A DNA stretch of 64,000 bases from Cordylochernes scorpioides (Eukaryota; Arthropoda; Arachnida; Pseudoscorpiones; Chernetidae), in assembly GCA_030710605.1 (NCBI GenBank), contig CP092877.1:68814488-68878487 (forward strand), read 5' to 3'. The position numbers were made by a program, and so were the translations under genes. The notes beneath the pieces are model-generated. The model saw only the letters and a list, made by a program, of their open reading frames with translations. It was not told where the DNA came from and made no database searches. The number at the start of each line of letters is the position of its first letter. Positions within the stretch are counted from its first letter, which is position 1. This document shows positions 50,901 to 60,654 of the stretch, piece by piece.

Positions 50901-51461
50901 AACACAGACCAAAAGAACTGGGATGAAATCCTCCCTTTTATCACCCACGCGTATAATACCACGATTCAAGAAACCACAGGCTACTCTCCATTTTTCCTGT
51001 TGTTTGGAAGGGAACCCATGTCCCTCTTAGACGACGAGAATATCCCAACGGACAGTAACATGGACGATTACGACGAATATATAGAAAACTACTTAGATAA
51101 AATAGCAAGGACGAGACAGGTAGTCATTAACAATACAGAGAAGACTCAGGAAAGAATGAAAAGAAACTATGACAAAAAACACAATGAGAAAATCTATGAA
51201 CCAGGACATTTAGTGGCAGTTTGGACACCAGTCAGGAAAATCGGAAAATGTGAAAAACTATTGAGAAAATATTTTGGCCCATATCGAATATTAAAGAAGC
51301 TGTCTAACGTAAATTACTTAATTGAGCCGAAAGATAATCCTGGCCAAGACCCATTGATTGTCCATGTCTCAAGACTCAAACCCTATTTTGAGAGAATTGA
51401 TGAGGTAACTCACGAGGACGTGACGACCTCTGGAGAGGGGGAAGTGTTACATCATGATTAA
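47970..51461 (+). CDS. pol: pol: protease, reverse transcriptase, RNase H, integrase
   Basis: The -1 frame is open from 47970. It has no ATG before 48072, consistent with expression by frameshifting. Counting from the TTG codon at 48054: aspartic protease LIDTGADLSVVD (active Asp about 22) with FILGRDF; reverse transcriptase with DYRKLNDVT, MPFGLCNAPATFE and YLDD (about 425-428); RNase H with HTDAS and TDHHAL; integrase zinc finger (H..H..CHLCQ, about 768-810); integrase core D (IGIDFVGPL), D (ISDRGSQF), E (LTERLNR); and a C-terminal GPY/F-type module (YFGPYRIL). All catalytic residues are present. The stop at 51459-51461 lies 17 bp inside the 3' LTR, so the end of pol overlaps the LTR. Confidence 0.95.
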   Translation: MCRIRRFKLNIAPESVNQSKSTINGIKKLDPKYKMNINVDRIGICEALIDTGADLSVVDLNTALNTGLEIINPDKMCSGPDGKELDIVGNIILNIKFDDKTITHQFVIMRTHLRIFILGRDFLKKMNAKIDCQREIIKYDLTENRDVIKYQQKKIKSAKDAIIPELSIKLINAFVEAEDGEYIIEENHKMFQTNGLRLARSLINVVNKETYIWITNPYPRPLKILKNQTLCFGSQPAEVNLVEESEQKEHEEPQFQINENLAYKEKEQLKQVLERYEDLFSSGLGRSNLAKHRIDTEGAKPIKHKPYRVSAKEREIIKEQIDEMLRDGIIRPSSSPWSFPVILVKKRDGKYRFCVDYRKLNDVTVKDVYPIPRIDEVLDTLQGSKYFSAIDLKSGYWQVEVEEKDKEKTAFTTAHGLYEFNVMPFGLCNAPATFERNMENMLGNLRWQICLCYLDDVIIYSSDFSTHLKRIEAVLKCFREANLKLNNKKCQFAFEELEILGHITNQHGIKPAEHNIKAIRDFPRPKKIKEVQSFLGMCSYYRKFIKGFSKIADPLTSLIKKNVPFTWTENQEKAFQALKVALINPPILGHFDPNAITYIHTDASNIGLGATLVQKFGDKEKVISYLSRTLSKPEQNYSTTEKECLAVVWSMSKLRPYLYGRHFKIVTDHHALCWLKNLKDPTGRLARWALKIQEYNFEIIHKSGKKHLDADGLSRGPLPENEWDEDYERLFLNQIIDEKDDFIENIKENLSGNKRSITQNFKEENGCLYKKNPNPEGRAWLLVVPKKRRKEVMSEYHNHMLNGHLGVARTTYRLKNKYYWPSMLKDVSEFVKTCHLCQSRKGSNHLPSGLLQPIPPANYPFERIGIDFVGPLPSTKRRRKWIIVLTDYYTKYAETKAVSEATVKEVSTFLIEHIILRHGAPKFLISDRGSQFTSNLMKEVMKMCKVKHCFTTSYHPQTNGLTERLNRTLINMISMYVNTDQKNWDEILPFITHAYNTTIQETTGYSPFFLLFGREPMSLLDDENIPTDSNMDDYDEYIENYLDKIARTRQVVINNTEKTQERMKRNYDKKHNEKIYEPGHLVAVWTPVRKIGKCEKLLRKYFGPYRILKKLSNVNYLIEPKDNPGQDPLIVHVSRLKPYFERIDEVTHEDVTTSGEGEVLHHD
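47988..47994 (+). promoter_or_regulatory. Slippery heptamer for -1 ribosomal frameshifting
   Basis: T TTA AAC read in the gag frame immediately precedes the gag stop TAA (47995-47997). The pol frame is -1 relative to gag and is open from 47970, so it overlaps here. UUUAAAC is a well-known -1 slippery sequence. A downstream stimulatory structure was not worked out. Confidence 0.75.
51429..51444 (+). promoter_or_regulatory. Polypurine tract
   Basis: GGAGAGGGGGAAG abuts the 3' LTR start TGTTAC, as needed for plus-strand priming. It is also coding (near the C-terminus of pol). Confidence 0.8.
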
Positions 51462-51782
51462 TGGCGTATTTCTTATATCATTTTTAATATATTTGAAATT
51501 TAAATTATATATTTATTTATTTTTATATTCTATGATATTTATTTAAAACAGATTATTTTTTAGATTATCATCATTTGTATTTAGGTACACGTGTGACTTC
51601 ACTGCTCTCTTTGATGTGAGGAAATAAATAAAGGATTCTGGAGGCTACTTAAAGTAGACTTATCTCATTATTCCCTTATATAAATTTGTAGGATGGTTGA
51701 AACACGCTCTGGTAAGATGCAAGACCCAGAACAGGAGAGAATCATGCCTGAAGAGTCTGCCAAGCCGCAGCCCAGTGCAACA
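51445..51782 (+). repeat. 3' LTR
   Basis: Identical to the 5' LTR by base-by-base reading. It repeats the gag ATG and first codons, which here run into flanking sequence and soon stop. Confidence 0.93.
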
Positions 51783-52434
51783 ATATAAACACTATTTCTT
51801 TATATTTTAGATAGAGAGCTTTCGTAAATGTAAAAAAAATATTTATTTTCATTTGAGATAGAAAGAGGAGCTTTCGTAAATGTATACATTATTTATACTA
51901 TTTCTTTATATTTAAGATAGAAAGAGGAGCTTTCATATGAATGTATATATTTTTTTTCATTACAGTAAGAGCAATATAAATTGTTTATTTTCAAAAAGAA
52001 TCATACGCGTCTATAATAGTTTCGAATTTTGATAAATGTATATACTATCTCTTTATATTTAAGATAGAAAGAGGGTATTTTGTAAATGTATGCATTATTT
52101 ATTTTTATTTGAGATAGAAAGATTCTCGTAAGATATCCAACTTCCGTATAGCTCCTCGTTTCTTTTCATAACAAACAGCGTATATATTTTCACTTTATCG
52201 ATATGTCTTCAAAATCTTGACTGCTCTGAAATTTTCCGTTTCTCTTACAAATTATTAAATAATAAAAGTCAATAAAAGTCAAACATAGATAAGATTAAAC
52301 AAAAATATGAAACTAAAGTTGGCGGAATATACACTTGGAGAGCACAGATGTAGGGGGTTAAATAATTTACATTTTTTAAATTAAGAGAATATAGATCTCA
52401 TTATTTTGTTACTCTTCTGATTTACATATCGCAA
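51783..52434. repeat. Degenerate repeats of about 40-60 bp with a MITE fragment
   Basis: GATAGAAAGAGGAGCTTTCG with TAAATGTATAC recurs at about 51815, 51860, 51920, 52065 and 52115. A fragment of the AGATGGCGC-family arm (AAAGAATCATACGCGTCTAT) lies at 51960-52035. The rest is AT-rich. Confidence 0.5.
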
Positions 52435-52625
52435 GGCCATAACTTGCTGTGTTTAATGCAAGAAGCAACAATCTCGTCTCTTGAAGATCGAGGTACAATA
52501 GAGAGCACTTGGCGAAAGTCACCTCCAAGAACAACAACCTTTCTGCCAAAAGCAAGGTCGCAACGCATAATGTTCCTTAAGAGGCAATCAGAATTTCAAG
52601 CACTCTGTAGTGGGCCATAGGATAA
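52435..52625 (-). pseudogene. Helitron/PIF1-type helicase relic
   Basis: On the minus strand, AFGRKVVVLGGDFRQVLSIV and PRSSRDEIVAS read in one frame. They match the helicase II-III region of Helitron/PIF1 proteins (hydrophobic strand, GGDFRQ, PRxSR..IV). Upstream, MAHYRVLEILIAS sits in another frame before LLRNIMRCD, so there is at least one frameshift. The fragment is short (about 60 codons). Helitron is favoured over host PIF1 because of the repeat-rich context. Confidence 0.65.
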
Positions 52626-52970
52626 TGCAATAATACTTCCAATCACTATAGTCACTTTAAATATCTCTTAGCAAATCTCAATAATAACTGAAACATACGT
52701 AAATGCTACGCTACCGCTGAAAATTAAACCTTTCATAGCACAACTTTGATGAATATATTTTCCTGAAAATTGCTCAAAACGTTGGAAACCTGATTGCCCC
52801 ACAACTTGTGGTTTATGCAAAAATATAAAACAAGTTGAAATTACAACAGTCTACTGCTCTCTCATGATGGAATACAGAGAAGAATTGCTGGGGGATTCGG
52901 TTATGCTCCAACCCAACTCTCAACAAATGTACATCTGGCTAAATACCTGCACTGGCTGACTTTACTTTTG
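52626..52970. other. Spacer with a degenerate PLE-end motif
   Basis: 52755-52795 has TTTTCCTGAAAATTGC and AAAACGTTGGAAACC, a mutated relative of the hammerhead-like unit at 32711 (TTCC/GGAA stem I). No gene. Confidence 0.4.
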
Positions 52971-53490
52971 ATGTCCCCATGCATATCTATCACAGAAATG
53001 TCTATTATCTTGATCATATCTCAATTGAAATGTTGTTGTTGTGTCTAATGAAGATCTTCAGATGTCCCCATGCATATCTATCACAGAAATGTCTATTATC
53101 TTGATCATATCTCAATTGAAATGTTGTTGTTGTGTCTAATGAAGAGCTTCAGATGTCCCCATGCATATCTATCACAGAAATGTCTATTATCTTGATCATA
53201 TCTCAATTGAAATGTTGTTGTTGTGCCTAATGAAGAGCTTCAGATGTTCCAATGCATCTCTATCACAGCAATGTCTACTATCTTGATCATATCTCAATTA
53301 AAATGTTGTTGTTGTTGTGTCTAATGAAGAGCTTCAGATGTCTCCATGCATCTCTATCACAGCAATGTTTACTACCTTGATCATATCGCAATTAAAATGT
53401 TGTTGTGTCTAATGAAGAGCTTCAGATGTCCCCATGCATCTCTATCACAGCAATGTCTATTACCTTGATCATATCTCAATTAAAATATTG
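52971..53490. repeat. 91-bp minisatellite, about 5.7 copies
   Basis: ATGTCCCCATGCATATCTATC starts at 52971, 53062, 53153, 53244, 53338 and 53425. Each unit contains TTGATCATATCTCAATTRAA and a GTTGTTGTTGTGTCTAATGA stretch; length differences come from the GTT run. Confidence 0.9.
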
Positions 53491-54394
53491 AAAATATAGA
53501 AAAAGGATTTTAATATAGACTTAACAATCAACAAGCATAGCAATAGCAAAACAAAAACTTACAAACATTTCAAAACTTTTATCACTTAAAATATAAATAA
53601 AACTACTTTGATATAGTCTCAACAAAAATACTTAACTAGATAACTTGAAAAGGGGAAAATCAAAGTTTCAAAAAGTAGTCAAAAAATAACATAATTTAGT
53701 GGATCAGTTTGAACAGACAAACACACACAACTTTCCAAATACATCTAAATCTTTTAAATTCTTTATTAATATCTTCAACTCACAACATGGCCCCATAACT
53801 ATAATATATAAACTTACCTAACGATATCTTAGAACTTTTTTTTCCTTCTTTTGAATTATCCTATGGTCTGTAGACGAGGCCTAATTGTGATATGAAGGGA
53901 TTACATTTAATGTCCTTATTTACACACTGTAATGTCCCTACAAATGGGAGGTATGACATCAACTTAATGTCCTAACCTGGTTTCCAAATTACATTTAAAA
54001 CATCGACTCCCAAATTAACCGGATTACGCCTTCTTTTTTTATTTCTTTCCAAACGAACATTTTTACCCCTATAAATTACAATAAATAGGTTCTAATTAAG
54101 TATTAATATGTCTTCTTTTTTCCTTTTTTTTTTACAAAGAATATATGGTCCATGTCCATAATTTTCGTTTTAGCACATTATTTTTTGGGGTAATGAGGTC
54201 TGAATTTTGTAAATAAATGGAAATATTTTGTGAAAGTTTTTTGTGGAGGATTAAAATAGTTCTTATATTTTGATTATTTTTACATATTTGCATAAACAAC
54301 GGTGGATACGTAGGTAGTTCCATTTAAAATTTCTTAATGATGTATTCAGTAATGGAGAAAAGAGAGTAGAAAATATTGAATTAGATATACATAT
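53491..54394. other. AT-rich spacer
   Basis: No gene or repeat recognised. Confidence 0.4.
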
Positions 54395-54772
54395 ATCAGT
54401 TGCACGATAAGGAGATGCCTATTTCTTCATTTATGCACCTTATCCCAGTACAATATCACATTTGTACTATTTTTTTCACATTGTGTAGCGTTCTCACGCA
54501 ATTCTGGCCTTACCTATCCGTTTCATGATTTTTCAGGATGCCTTAATGACCAATTTTCTTTGGTCGTTGAGGTACAGCTTGCACCACGCTGATGAGGGCC
54601 AACAGCCCGAAACGCGTCCGTGGTTAGCTTTTCTTGATTAATCAAGAATGGGTATTTGGCCAATTCTGGAATAATTAAAAATCAACGAGAATAGTTGATA
54701 TTTATTCCGATAGATGGCGCAAGCCATCAGAAACTTTCAGTTGCACGATAAGGAGATGCCTTTTCTTAACTA
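54395..54772. mobile_element. ACCACG-hammerhead element, best-preserved copy
   Basis: Left part: a truncated arm end and tail (GTTGCACGATAAGGAGATGCC, TTATGCACCTTATCCCAGTAC). Then a unique region ending in the intact hammerhead-like unit (54583-54624), then AATTCTGGAATAATTAAAAA and the right arm with AGATGGCGC (54712-54720) to GGAGATGCC. Confidence 0.75.
54583..54624 (+). ncRNA. Minimal type I hammerhead ribozyme, all core residues present
   Basis: Stem I ACCACG (54583-54588) pairs with CGTGGT (54619-54624), 6 bp perfect. Core CTGATGA (54589-54595). Stem II GGGC/GCCC with loop CAACA (54596-54608). GAA (54609-54611). Stem III ACGCGT (54612-54617) is self-complementary and would pair between two molecules. 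C17 (54618) precedes the predicted cleavage site. This is the dimer-type minimal hammerhead described for PLEs. Activity is not shown by sequence alone. Confidence 0.8.
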
Positions 54773-54905
54773 TTATAGACACGTATGATTCTTTTTAAAA
54801 ATTAAACAATTTCTACTTCCCTAACTGCAATGGAAAATATAATGGGCCTGGATCATCAGTGGTGAACCCTCCCAGTGGTTTCGCCTGTTTAATTTACCAT
54901 AACGC
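54773..54905. mobile_element. AGATGGCGC-family MITE, half copy
   Basis: ACTATTATAGACACGTATGA, AATTTCTACTTCCCTAACTG and then, on the minus strand, the permuted core-like motif (GGCGAAACCACTGGGAGGG, TTCACCACTGATGATCCAGG; 54853-54898). Confidence 0.6.
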
Positions 54906-54964
54906 TGTTATATTGCATTTTTCGGTTTTATTCTTAAATTTAAATGATAACTATATGTAAATTA

Positions 54965-55468
54965 AGAAAATGGCATTTCCTTATCGTGAAATTGAAAGTT
55001 ACAGATGGCTTGCGCTATCTATCGGAATAAATATAAACTATTTGTTGATTTTTTAAATTATTCTCTCTACAGAATTGTCCAAATACCCATTCTGAATTAA
55101 TCAAGAAAAGCTAACCACGTACGCGTTTCGGGCTGTTGGTCCTTTTCAGCGTGGTGCAAGCTGTACCTCAACGACCATTTTTGGCCAATTTGGAGGAATA
55201 TTTAAGAAATCAACAAATAGTTTATGAAAAAAAGTAGAAATAAATAAAAAAAATAAGCGGGTCAGGTGTTGATATTAAAAATAAATAAATAAAGCATATC
55301 CTGACCAGGAGCACATGTGTTTTACAGAAGGCAGAGCGCCATCTGGTGGAACAGAAATCAACTAATATAAAGAAAGCTAATATAAAAAATAGTTTATAAT
55401 TATTCCTATAGATGGCGCAAGCCATCATCAACTTTCATTTGCACGATAAGAAGATGCCTTTTTCATAA
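54965..55468. mobile_element. ACCACG-family foldback, complete but diverged
   Basis: Left arm ATGGCATTTCCTTATCGTG (54967), right arm ending GATAAGAAGATGCCTTTTT. The minus strand at 55114-55157 holds the ribozyme region with core CTGAAAA (one change), GAAACGCGT, A17 and CGTGGT. A CTCF-like motif lies at 55335-55349. Confidence 0.65.
55335..55349 (-). promoter_or_regulatory. CTCF consensus match
   Basis: On the minus strand CCACCAGATGGCGCT fits CCASYAGRKGGCRSY at all 15 positions. It sits in the centre of a foldback element. Occupancy is inferred only. Confidence 0.4.
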
Positions 55469-56947
55469 AACCTTTTTTTATTATTATTATTTTATGTATT
55501 AGGTTCTCCTTTATATAGAAGAGCTTAAAGCCCGAAAAAACTTTAGATAATTGTTCAAAATTTCAAAAGACATTCATCCTCGATGTGTTTTATCTTTTCA
55601 TATAATATTCTGAAAAATAATACAATAATTCTAATGAAATTCTATATATAAAGGTGGATATATAATTAAGATAGATTAAATAATCATTTCACATCATTGT
55701 GAGAATTTAAGAGAGAACATTGGGTCATAAAAGTGACTCGCCAATCCATCCAATACTATAACACCAATCTCATCAAGATATAACAATGCTATATCTAATA
55801 GTTTTTTGTTGTTATAGTTAACCCAACTAATCTTTATTAGTTACAAGGTGGGAAAAGAATTGAGATATTGCAGTCCAGTACTACGCACAATAGAAATTGA
55901 TGTGTTCCCATGTATTATTAATAATAAAAACATAAAATACAATTCGCAATAGTTGTAGTAATTAATATCAGGCAAATAATTCTCTTTTTCTTTTCCCATT
56001 ATCTTACAACACACTTGATCGATTTCCTAATATACAACCATTATTCTTTCTCGAGTCATAATAGAGATATGAAAATTGCGTAGGTTATTATATCCTTTAA
56101 TAAAAACATTATTATTGTTTTTTGTTATAAAGGTATGCGTGTATTCTCAGAACAAATCATCACTTTCAAATCCAAATTTGAATTCTAATTATGCAAATTT
56201 AAAATATGCATATGCAAATTTGGTACGTTCAAATTAATGTAGATACAAACTGTGTAAATATAAACACAATGAAAACTTAAAACTGTATGTGTGCAAATAC
56301 AAGCTATGCAAATTCGCGAACTTTACAATTTTAAACCTTGGAAAATCTAAACTATGCATGTTTGAACTACTGCAAATCCAATCTGTACACACGTTAACTA
56401 CATTTAAACTGTGAAAATATATTTTTAAATGTGCAGTTTTTTCTTTATTTAGACTTAGAGCGCTATGTCCGTCCCCCTAGGGACACTTGCACTTTAAACA
56501 TAAACAAATATTTTGAAAGAAAGAAAGATATTTTAAATATGTACAGAATTAGTATGCAAGTTAGTTAGATGAAAAGATAAATATATATATGTTATATTAA
56601 AATATATCAACACGATATATGTACAAAAGGTTGGTATGCAAATTTAGTTAAATGAAATCAAATTGTAAAGAATTGTGTGTATTCGAGAAAAGTGTATATA
56701 TATAAACTATGAAAACTCCTACTATACATTATATGCAAATTTAAAAATAGCTCGAATAATAACTTGGTCTAATCCTGGACAACGGCATTTAGTAAGAACC
56801 TTGTCATTTGAACTGCTCCATCCAATGGTCTGAAATGTCGGAATATTGGTTGACGACGTCGTAACAAGAAATATGACAAGAAAATTGCATAGACTCTGGG
56901 TATGTAAAAATGGAAATCAACTCTATCGGAATAAATATATATACTAC
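55469..56947. other. AT-rich spacer
   Basis: 56165-56420 shows a loose periodicity of ATGCAAATT-containing units of about 25 bp. 56450-56500 is a retroelement-end fragment shared with 4140-4190. No gene. Confidence 0.4.
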
Positions 56948-57186
56948 ATTACAAAAAGGCATAAGACACCGCATCTCCTTTTTCATTAATTGTATAAAGT
57001 AGCTTTCGGACAAGATCTTCCTCAGTAAACTAAAGCATAAAAAAGGTAATGGAGATAGATTATATAGATTCTCTATAATCTCTCTCCATTACCTTTTTTA
57101 TGTTTTAGTTTACTGAGGAAGATCTTGTCCGAAAGCTACTTCATACAATTAATGAAAAAGGAGATGCGGTGTCTTATACCTTTTTT
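56948..57186. mobile_element. Foldback of PLE-type ends, nearly perfect palindrome
   Basis: Arms of about 110 bp (ACAAAAAGGCATAAGACACC.., AAGATCTTCCTCAGTAAAC and inverse) are almost identical. Each carries CTGAGGA, then TCC-GAAAGCT-A, the hammerhead-like end pattern; stem I pairing is poor. Confidence 0.75.
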
Positions 57187-57261
57187 GTAATTTATCGAAA
57201 TTTGCAAAACTGTGATAATGAAAATACTACATATTATCCTTATACTTATAAATAAATAAAT

Positions 57262-57589
57262 TACACTCATGGACAAAAACTTATTGAAAGTCTTTGATGT
57301 CGCCTGTCGTATTTTTTTTTTTTTTTTTAAGTATACAGGCATTTTTTTCCACAATTGGTTATCTCGTAAGTCTTCAATAAAAGTCATTGTAATATCTTTC
57401 AGAGTTATTGTCTGAATCCTGATATACATGATAGAAGGTATAACTTCCTTATGTTTTGTCCATGAGTGTATATTGGTTATCTCGTGTGTCTTCAATAAAG
57501 GTCATTGTAATATCTTTCAGAGTTATTGTCTGAATCCTGATATACATGCTAAAAGGTACAACTTCCTTATGTTTTGTTCATGAGTGTAG
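57262..57589. mobile_element. Tc1-like MITE with an extra tandem right half
   Basis: A complete element at 57262-57470 (TACACTCATGGACAAAAAC .. TTTTGTCCATGAGTGTA) is followed by a second copy of its right 118 bp (57472-57589), again ending TGAGTGTA. Confidence 0.75.
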
Positions 57590-58959
57590 TCTTACTTATA
57601 AATCACGGACTGTTCCGTATTGGAATCCTAATCGGTAAAGTGCAAAAAAAATTCATTTTGAAAAATTGTTTTAAACGCCTCTCTATTTCAAATCAAAACT
57701 ATACCAATTTGATATTTAAAAACAAATAATAACATTTATTTCCAAAACCTTATAGAATATTTATAAAAGTTCAAACAATCAGGATTATAATACCATCGCA
57801 GATTTAAAGAGGTGAACAATAGAACAAGAACTTTTAAGCTATTTTTTCACAAAAGAAAATAAGGTCTTACTTAAATACCTATTAAAAGTTTTAAAAATTT
57901 TAAATTAATTTGATTAAGTATTTTTATTTCATTATATAATGCTCTTTTTTTACATCTTTTATTAAGTGTTTTAAAGTAAGAGATGGCAAGCTAGTTTATT
58001 ATTTCTAAAAAAAAAAAACCTAATATAATTTAATAATATATTTTATATGCAAACTGATTTACCTTTTTTGCATATATAAGAAGCTATATTAATTAAATTT
58101 ATATAAAAAAGTAAAAAATATAATTATAACGCTTTCTCTTATTCTCAACCTTTCTGAATTATTTATCCGGTTATAATTGAATTAGGTGGAAAAAAAAAGT
58201 TTAAAAAATTAGCATTAAAAACACGATATTAACTCTTAAAATATTGTAACTATACTTAATAAACATAATTAAATAGCTTCGTGTATTATTTTCTAGATGA
58301 GAAAGAGAGGTGTTATATATATATTAAGTAGAGAGAGAAATATCTAAAAACACACATTGTTTTGGAGTAAATAAAGGGAATGAAAATTTTTTAAAAAGGA
58401 TTAATTTTACTTTAAAATAAATTTAAACACTTTTCGGAAAATAACAAGAAGCAATTATAAATTTAAAAAATAAGGTTGTGCGATTAATTATGGACCGATA
58501 CTTATTAAAAAATAATTAAAATCAAGAAAGATTTTTTTTTTTAGCTCTAGAATATAATTAAGAAGAAAACTTCTATTGATCCGTTACGGAGCGAAATGGC
58601 TTCCGCCAGTATTCTATGATGTATATATAATCCTGCTAACTTCCTTCCTATCACATCCGAAGTTAGAATTCTGAATTATTTTTTTTTTATTCAAATATAT
58701 TTTTTAAATAGATATATTTGATTAAGAAAAAATTAAATTCTAATTTTTCTTTAATATATATATAAAAAAATATTATTTTTCTCTTACATGTGATTCATTG
58801 AATAATCAAAATTGGAAATGTCGTCTTTAAAGTAATTCCATTAAGACACGATTGTATAATTTCTTTTATTTAAATAGATTTTTATTGATTTTTCTTTACT
58901 CTTTGAAACACAAAAAGAACTCTGTGAGATGTTCACAATTAATTGTTTGATATATATAT
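57590..58959. other. Very AT-rich spacer
   Basis: No gene or element recognised. Confidence 0.45.
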
Positions 58960-59125
58960 CAATATTCCCATCCCTGGACACTTTATTTTTCCTTTTATCA
59001 TTACTCTTCACAATTCATTCTTTCATACCTCATCCCTAAGGTTAGAAATAATCGTTATTTCTCCTTAAAATAAATTTTGATTTTTCGTTGAAAAGAAACA
59101 CATACGGGATAATTTTAAAATGTCA
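58960..59125. mobile_element. Relative of the hairpin MITE at 41118
   Basis: Shares CACTTTATTTTTCCTTTTATC, ATTACTCTTCACAATTCAT, TCGTTGAAAAGAAACACATAC and GGGATAATTTTAAAATGTC with the interior and right arm of 41118-41332. Confidence 0.55.
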
Positions 59126-59519
59126 TATATATATATATTCAGGGAAATACTTTCCCTATTCAAAATGTTTTCTCTTTCCTCAAAATTCCTATTATAAATT
59201 TTGACTAACTTAATAACACATATGCAAATATTTTTTGAGGTTATTTTTTGTTGGGAAAATATGATATAGATTCGTAGATGAAGAGAAAGATCCTTTATTA
59301 TCTAAAGTATATCGTAGAAATATCTGCAATTGTCAATTTCAACATTTTTATTTAAGATTCAATCGAATAAATTCTGGAACTGAAGTTTAATAAGGATATT
59401 TAAGAGTATCGTTATAGGCTTGCCTTTTTACACAAGTAAGTTACACTGCCTTTTATTCAATAAAATAATTATTTGTATCAATATTAAGGCTAAAAAATAA
59501 GGCTCTCAGAGGAAATTTT
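59126..59519. other. AT-rich spacer
   Basis: Nothing recognised. Confidence 0.4.
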
Positions 59520-59655
59520 CTTTTTTTTTTAATCTTTAATTTCTAGATTTCGCGCGGGCACAAACGCCCTTTCACAAGAGAAACCATGATACGTGTTTTC
59601 TCTTGTAAAAAGGCGTTTGTGTCCAAAAGTTAGAGATTAAGAATTTTAAAAAGAA
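59520..59655. mobile_element. Foldback element
   Basis: GGGCACAAACGCCCTTTCAC and AAGGCGTTTGTGTCCAAAAG are inverted, within arms of about 55 bp. A single arm recurs at 59950-60060 (GAGCATTCGTGCCCAAAAGC). Confidence 0.6.
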
Positions 59656-60109
59656 ACTTTTCGCTAAAGAAACTGATATTTCTTACCTTAAAACTGCCTA
59701 TTATATTTGTTAGCATTTTTATAAGTTGTTTTTCATAGATTAATATATTTATATTTTTGATCAGATGACCGGACTACTTTGCATGTATATATTTGGTTTT
59801 AGAAATGATGTAAATTAGTTAGTTATGGAAGTAAATTAAAAGTGTTAATTTCTTAGAGGTGTTGGTGTTTACTCTGCTCGATGTTAGAATAGGAAAGTCT
59901 TAGCTCCCAACAATATTTATAAATTCAAAGTTGTCATCTATAAAATAGGCTGTGTTTTCTCCTGTAGAAAGAGCATTCGTGCCCAAAAGCTAGAGATGAA
60001 AAAAATTTGAAAAGAAGCTTTTCCCTGTAGAGAGAAACCTGATATATTTTACTTTAAAACTGCCTATTATATTTATAAATTCACATAAAAATTTCAATAT
60101 ATTGATATA
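59656..60109. other. AT-rich spacer with a half copy of the preceding foldback
   Basis: 59950-60060 matches the right arm of 59520-59655. No gene. Confidence 0.4.
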
Positions 60110-60360
60110 ATTTGTAATAAATAGATAATCTGTTTATTTTCACATATACCATCAAATATTATCTCTATAGATCTTACTGCAATGATAAAATTTATTAAAT
60201 ATGAGGGCTTGGCTTATTAGTGATGAACCCTCTCAACGATTTCGCCAAATTAATCTCCATATCGCTCTATTGATAAATAAATGATATTTGTATTAAGAAC
60301 ATTCTGGTGAATTAAACTGGCGAATCATCTGGTAGGATTTAGCCATTGATATATGTCAGA
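60110..60360. mobile_element. AGATGGCGC-family MITE fragment with two core-like motifs
   Basis: Minus strand 60207-60262 has TTGGCGAAATCGTTGAGAGGG, TTCATCACTAATAAGCCAAG. Plus strand 60309-60360 has ATTAAACTGGCGAATCATCTG, ATTGATATATG. Both are decayed. Confidence 0.45.
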
Positions 60361-60484
60361 GAATATTTTATTCATCTTCAAATTATAGCTTAGACGTCGT
60401 TTTAAATTATTTCAAAAACAGATCAAAATGAGTGCGAACATTTTCCACATAGAAATTTTATTTTATCATATTTTAGTGTCTATA

Positions 60485-60640
60485 CTTTGTGAACAACACT
60501 AGCTTTGGCAAATTCCACCAAAAGCTAACAACCTGTATACCAGGGGTTTGGGCTATGACCCTAATCAGTACAGTGGCGGCTTCGATTTCATAACATTTTC
60601 TACGAAGGGAGTTTTAAATTCGGCTGTATCTGCTATAAAG
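60485..60640 (-). ncRNA. PLE-end fragment with hammerhead-like motif, degenerate
   Basis: On the minus strand CTGTA, CTGATTA, GGG..CCC, AAACC, then TACAG. Stem I (CTGTA/TACAG) still pairs, but G8 and G12 are mutated. Confidence 0.45.
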
Positions 60641-60654
60641 GTGTATAAAATTGC

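Larger units (their letters stand above)
46586..51782 (+). mobile_element. Ty3/gypsy LTR retrotransposon, apparently intact
   Basis: Two 338-bp LTRs (46586-46923 and 51445-51782) are identical by eye, with TGTT..AACA ends. A 4-bp duplication ATAT (46582-46585, 51783-51786) flanks the element. The order is LTR, primer site, gag, protease-RT-RNase H-integrase, polypurine tract, LTR. RNase H before integrase places it in Ty3/gypsy. There is no env frame and no chromodomain. LTR identity and intact frames imply a recent insertion. Confidence 0.95.

Noticed and set aside
46586..51786. Endogenous retrovirus with an envelope gene
   Set aside because: pol runs into the 3' LTR and no third frame exists, so there is no env.
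52759..52960. Possible ShK-type cysteine-rich exon (CPTTCGLCKN in the plus frame)
   Set aside because: The same bases form a mutated PLE-end motif related to 32711-32753 (TTCC, CTGAAAA, AAAACGTT, GGAA). The cysteine spacing is short by several residues, so the resemblance is probably accidental.
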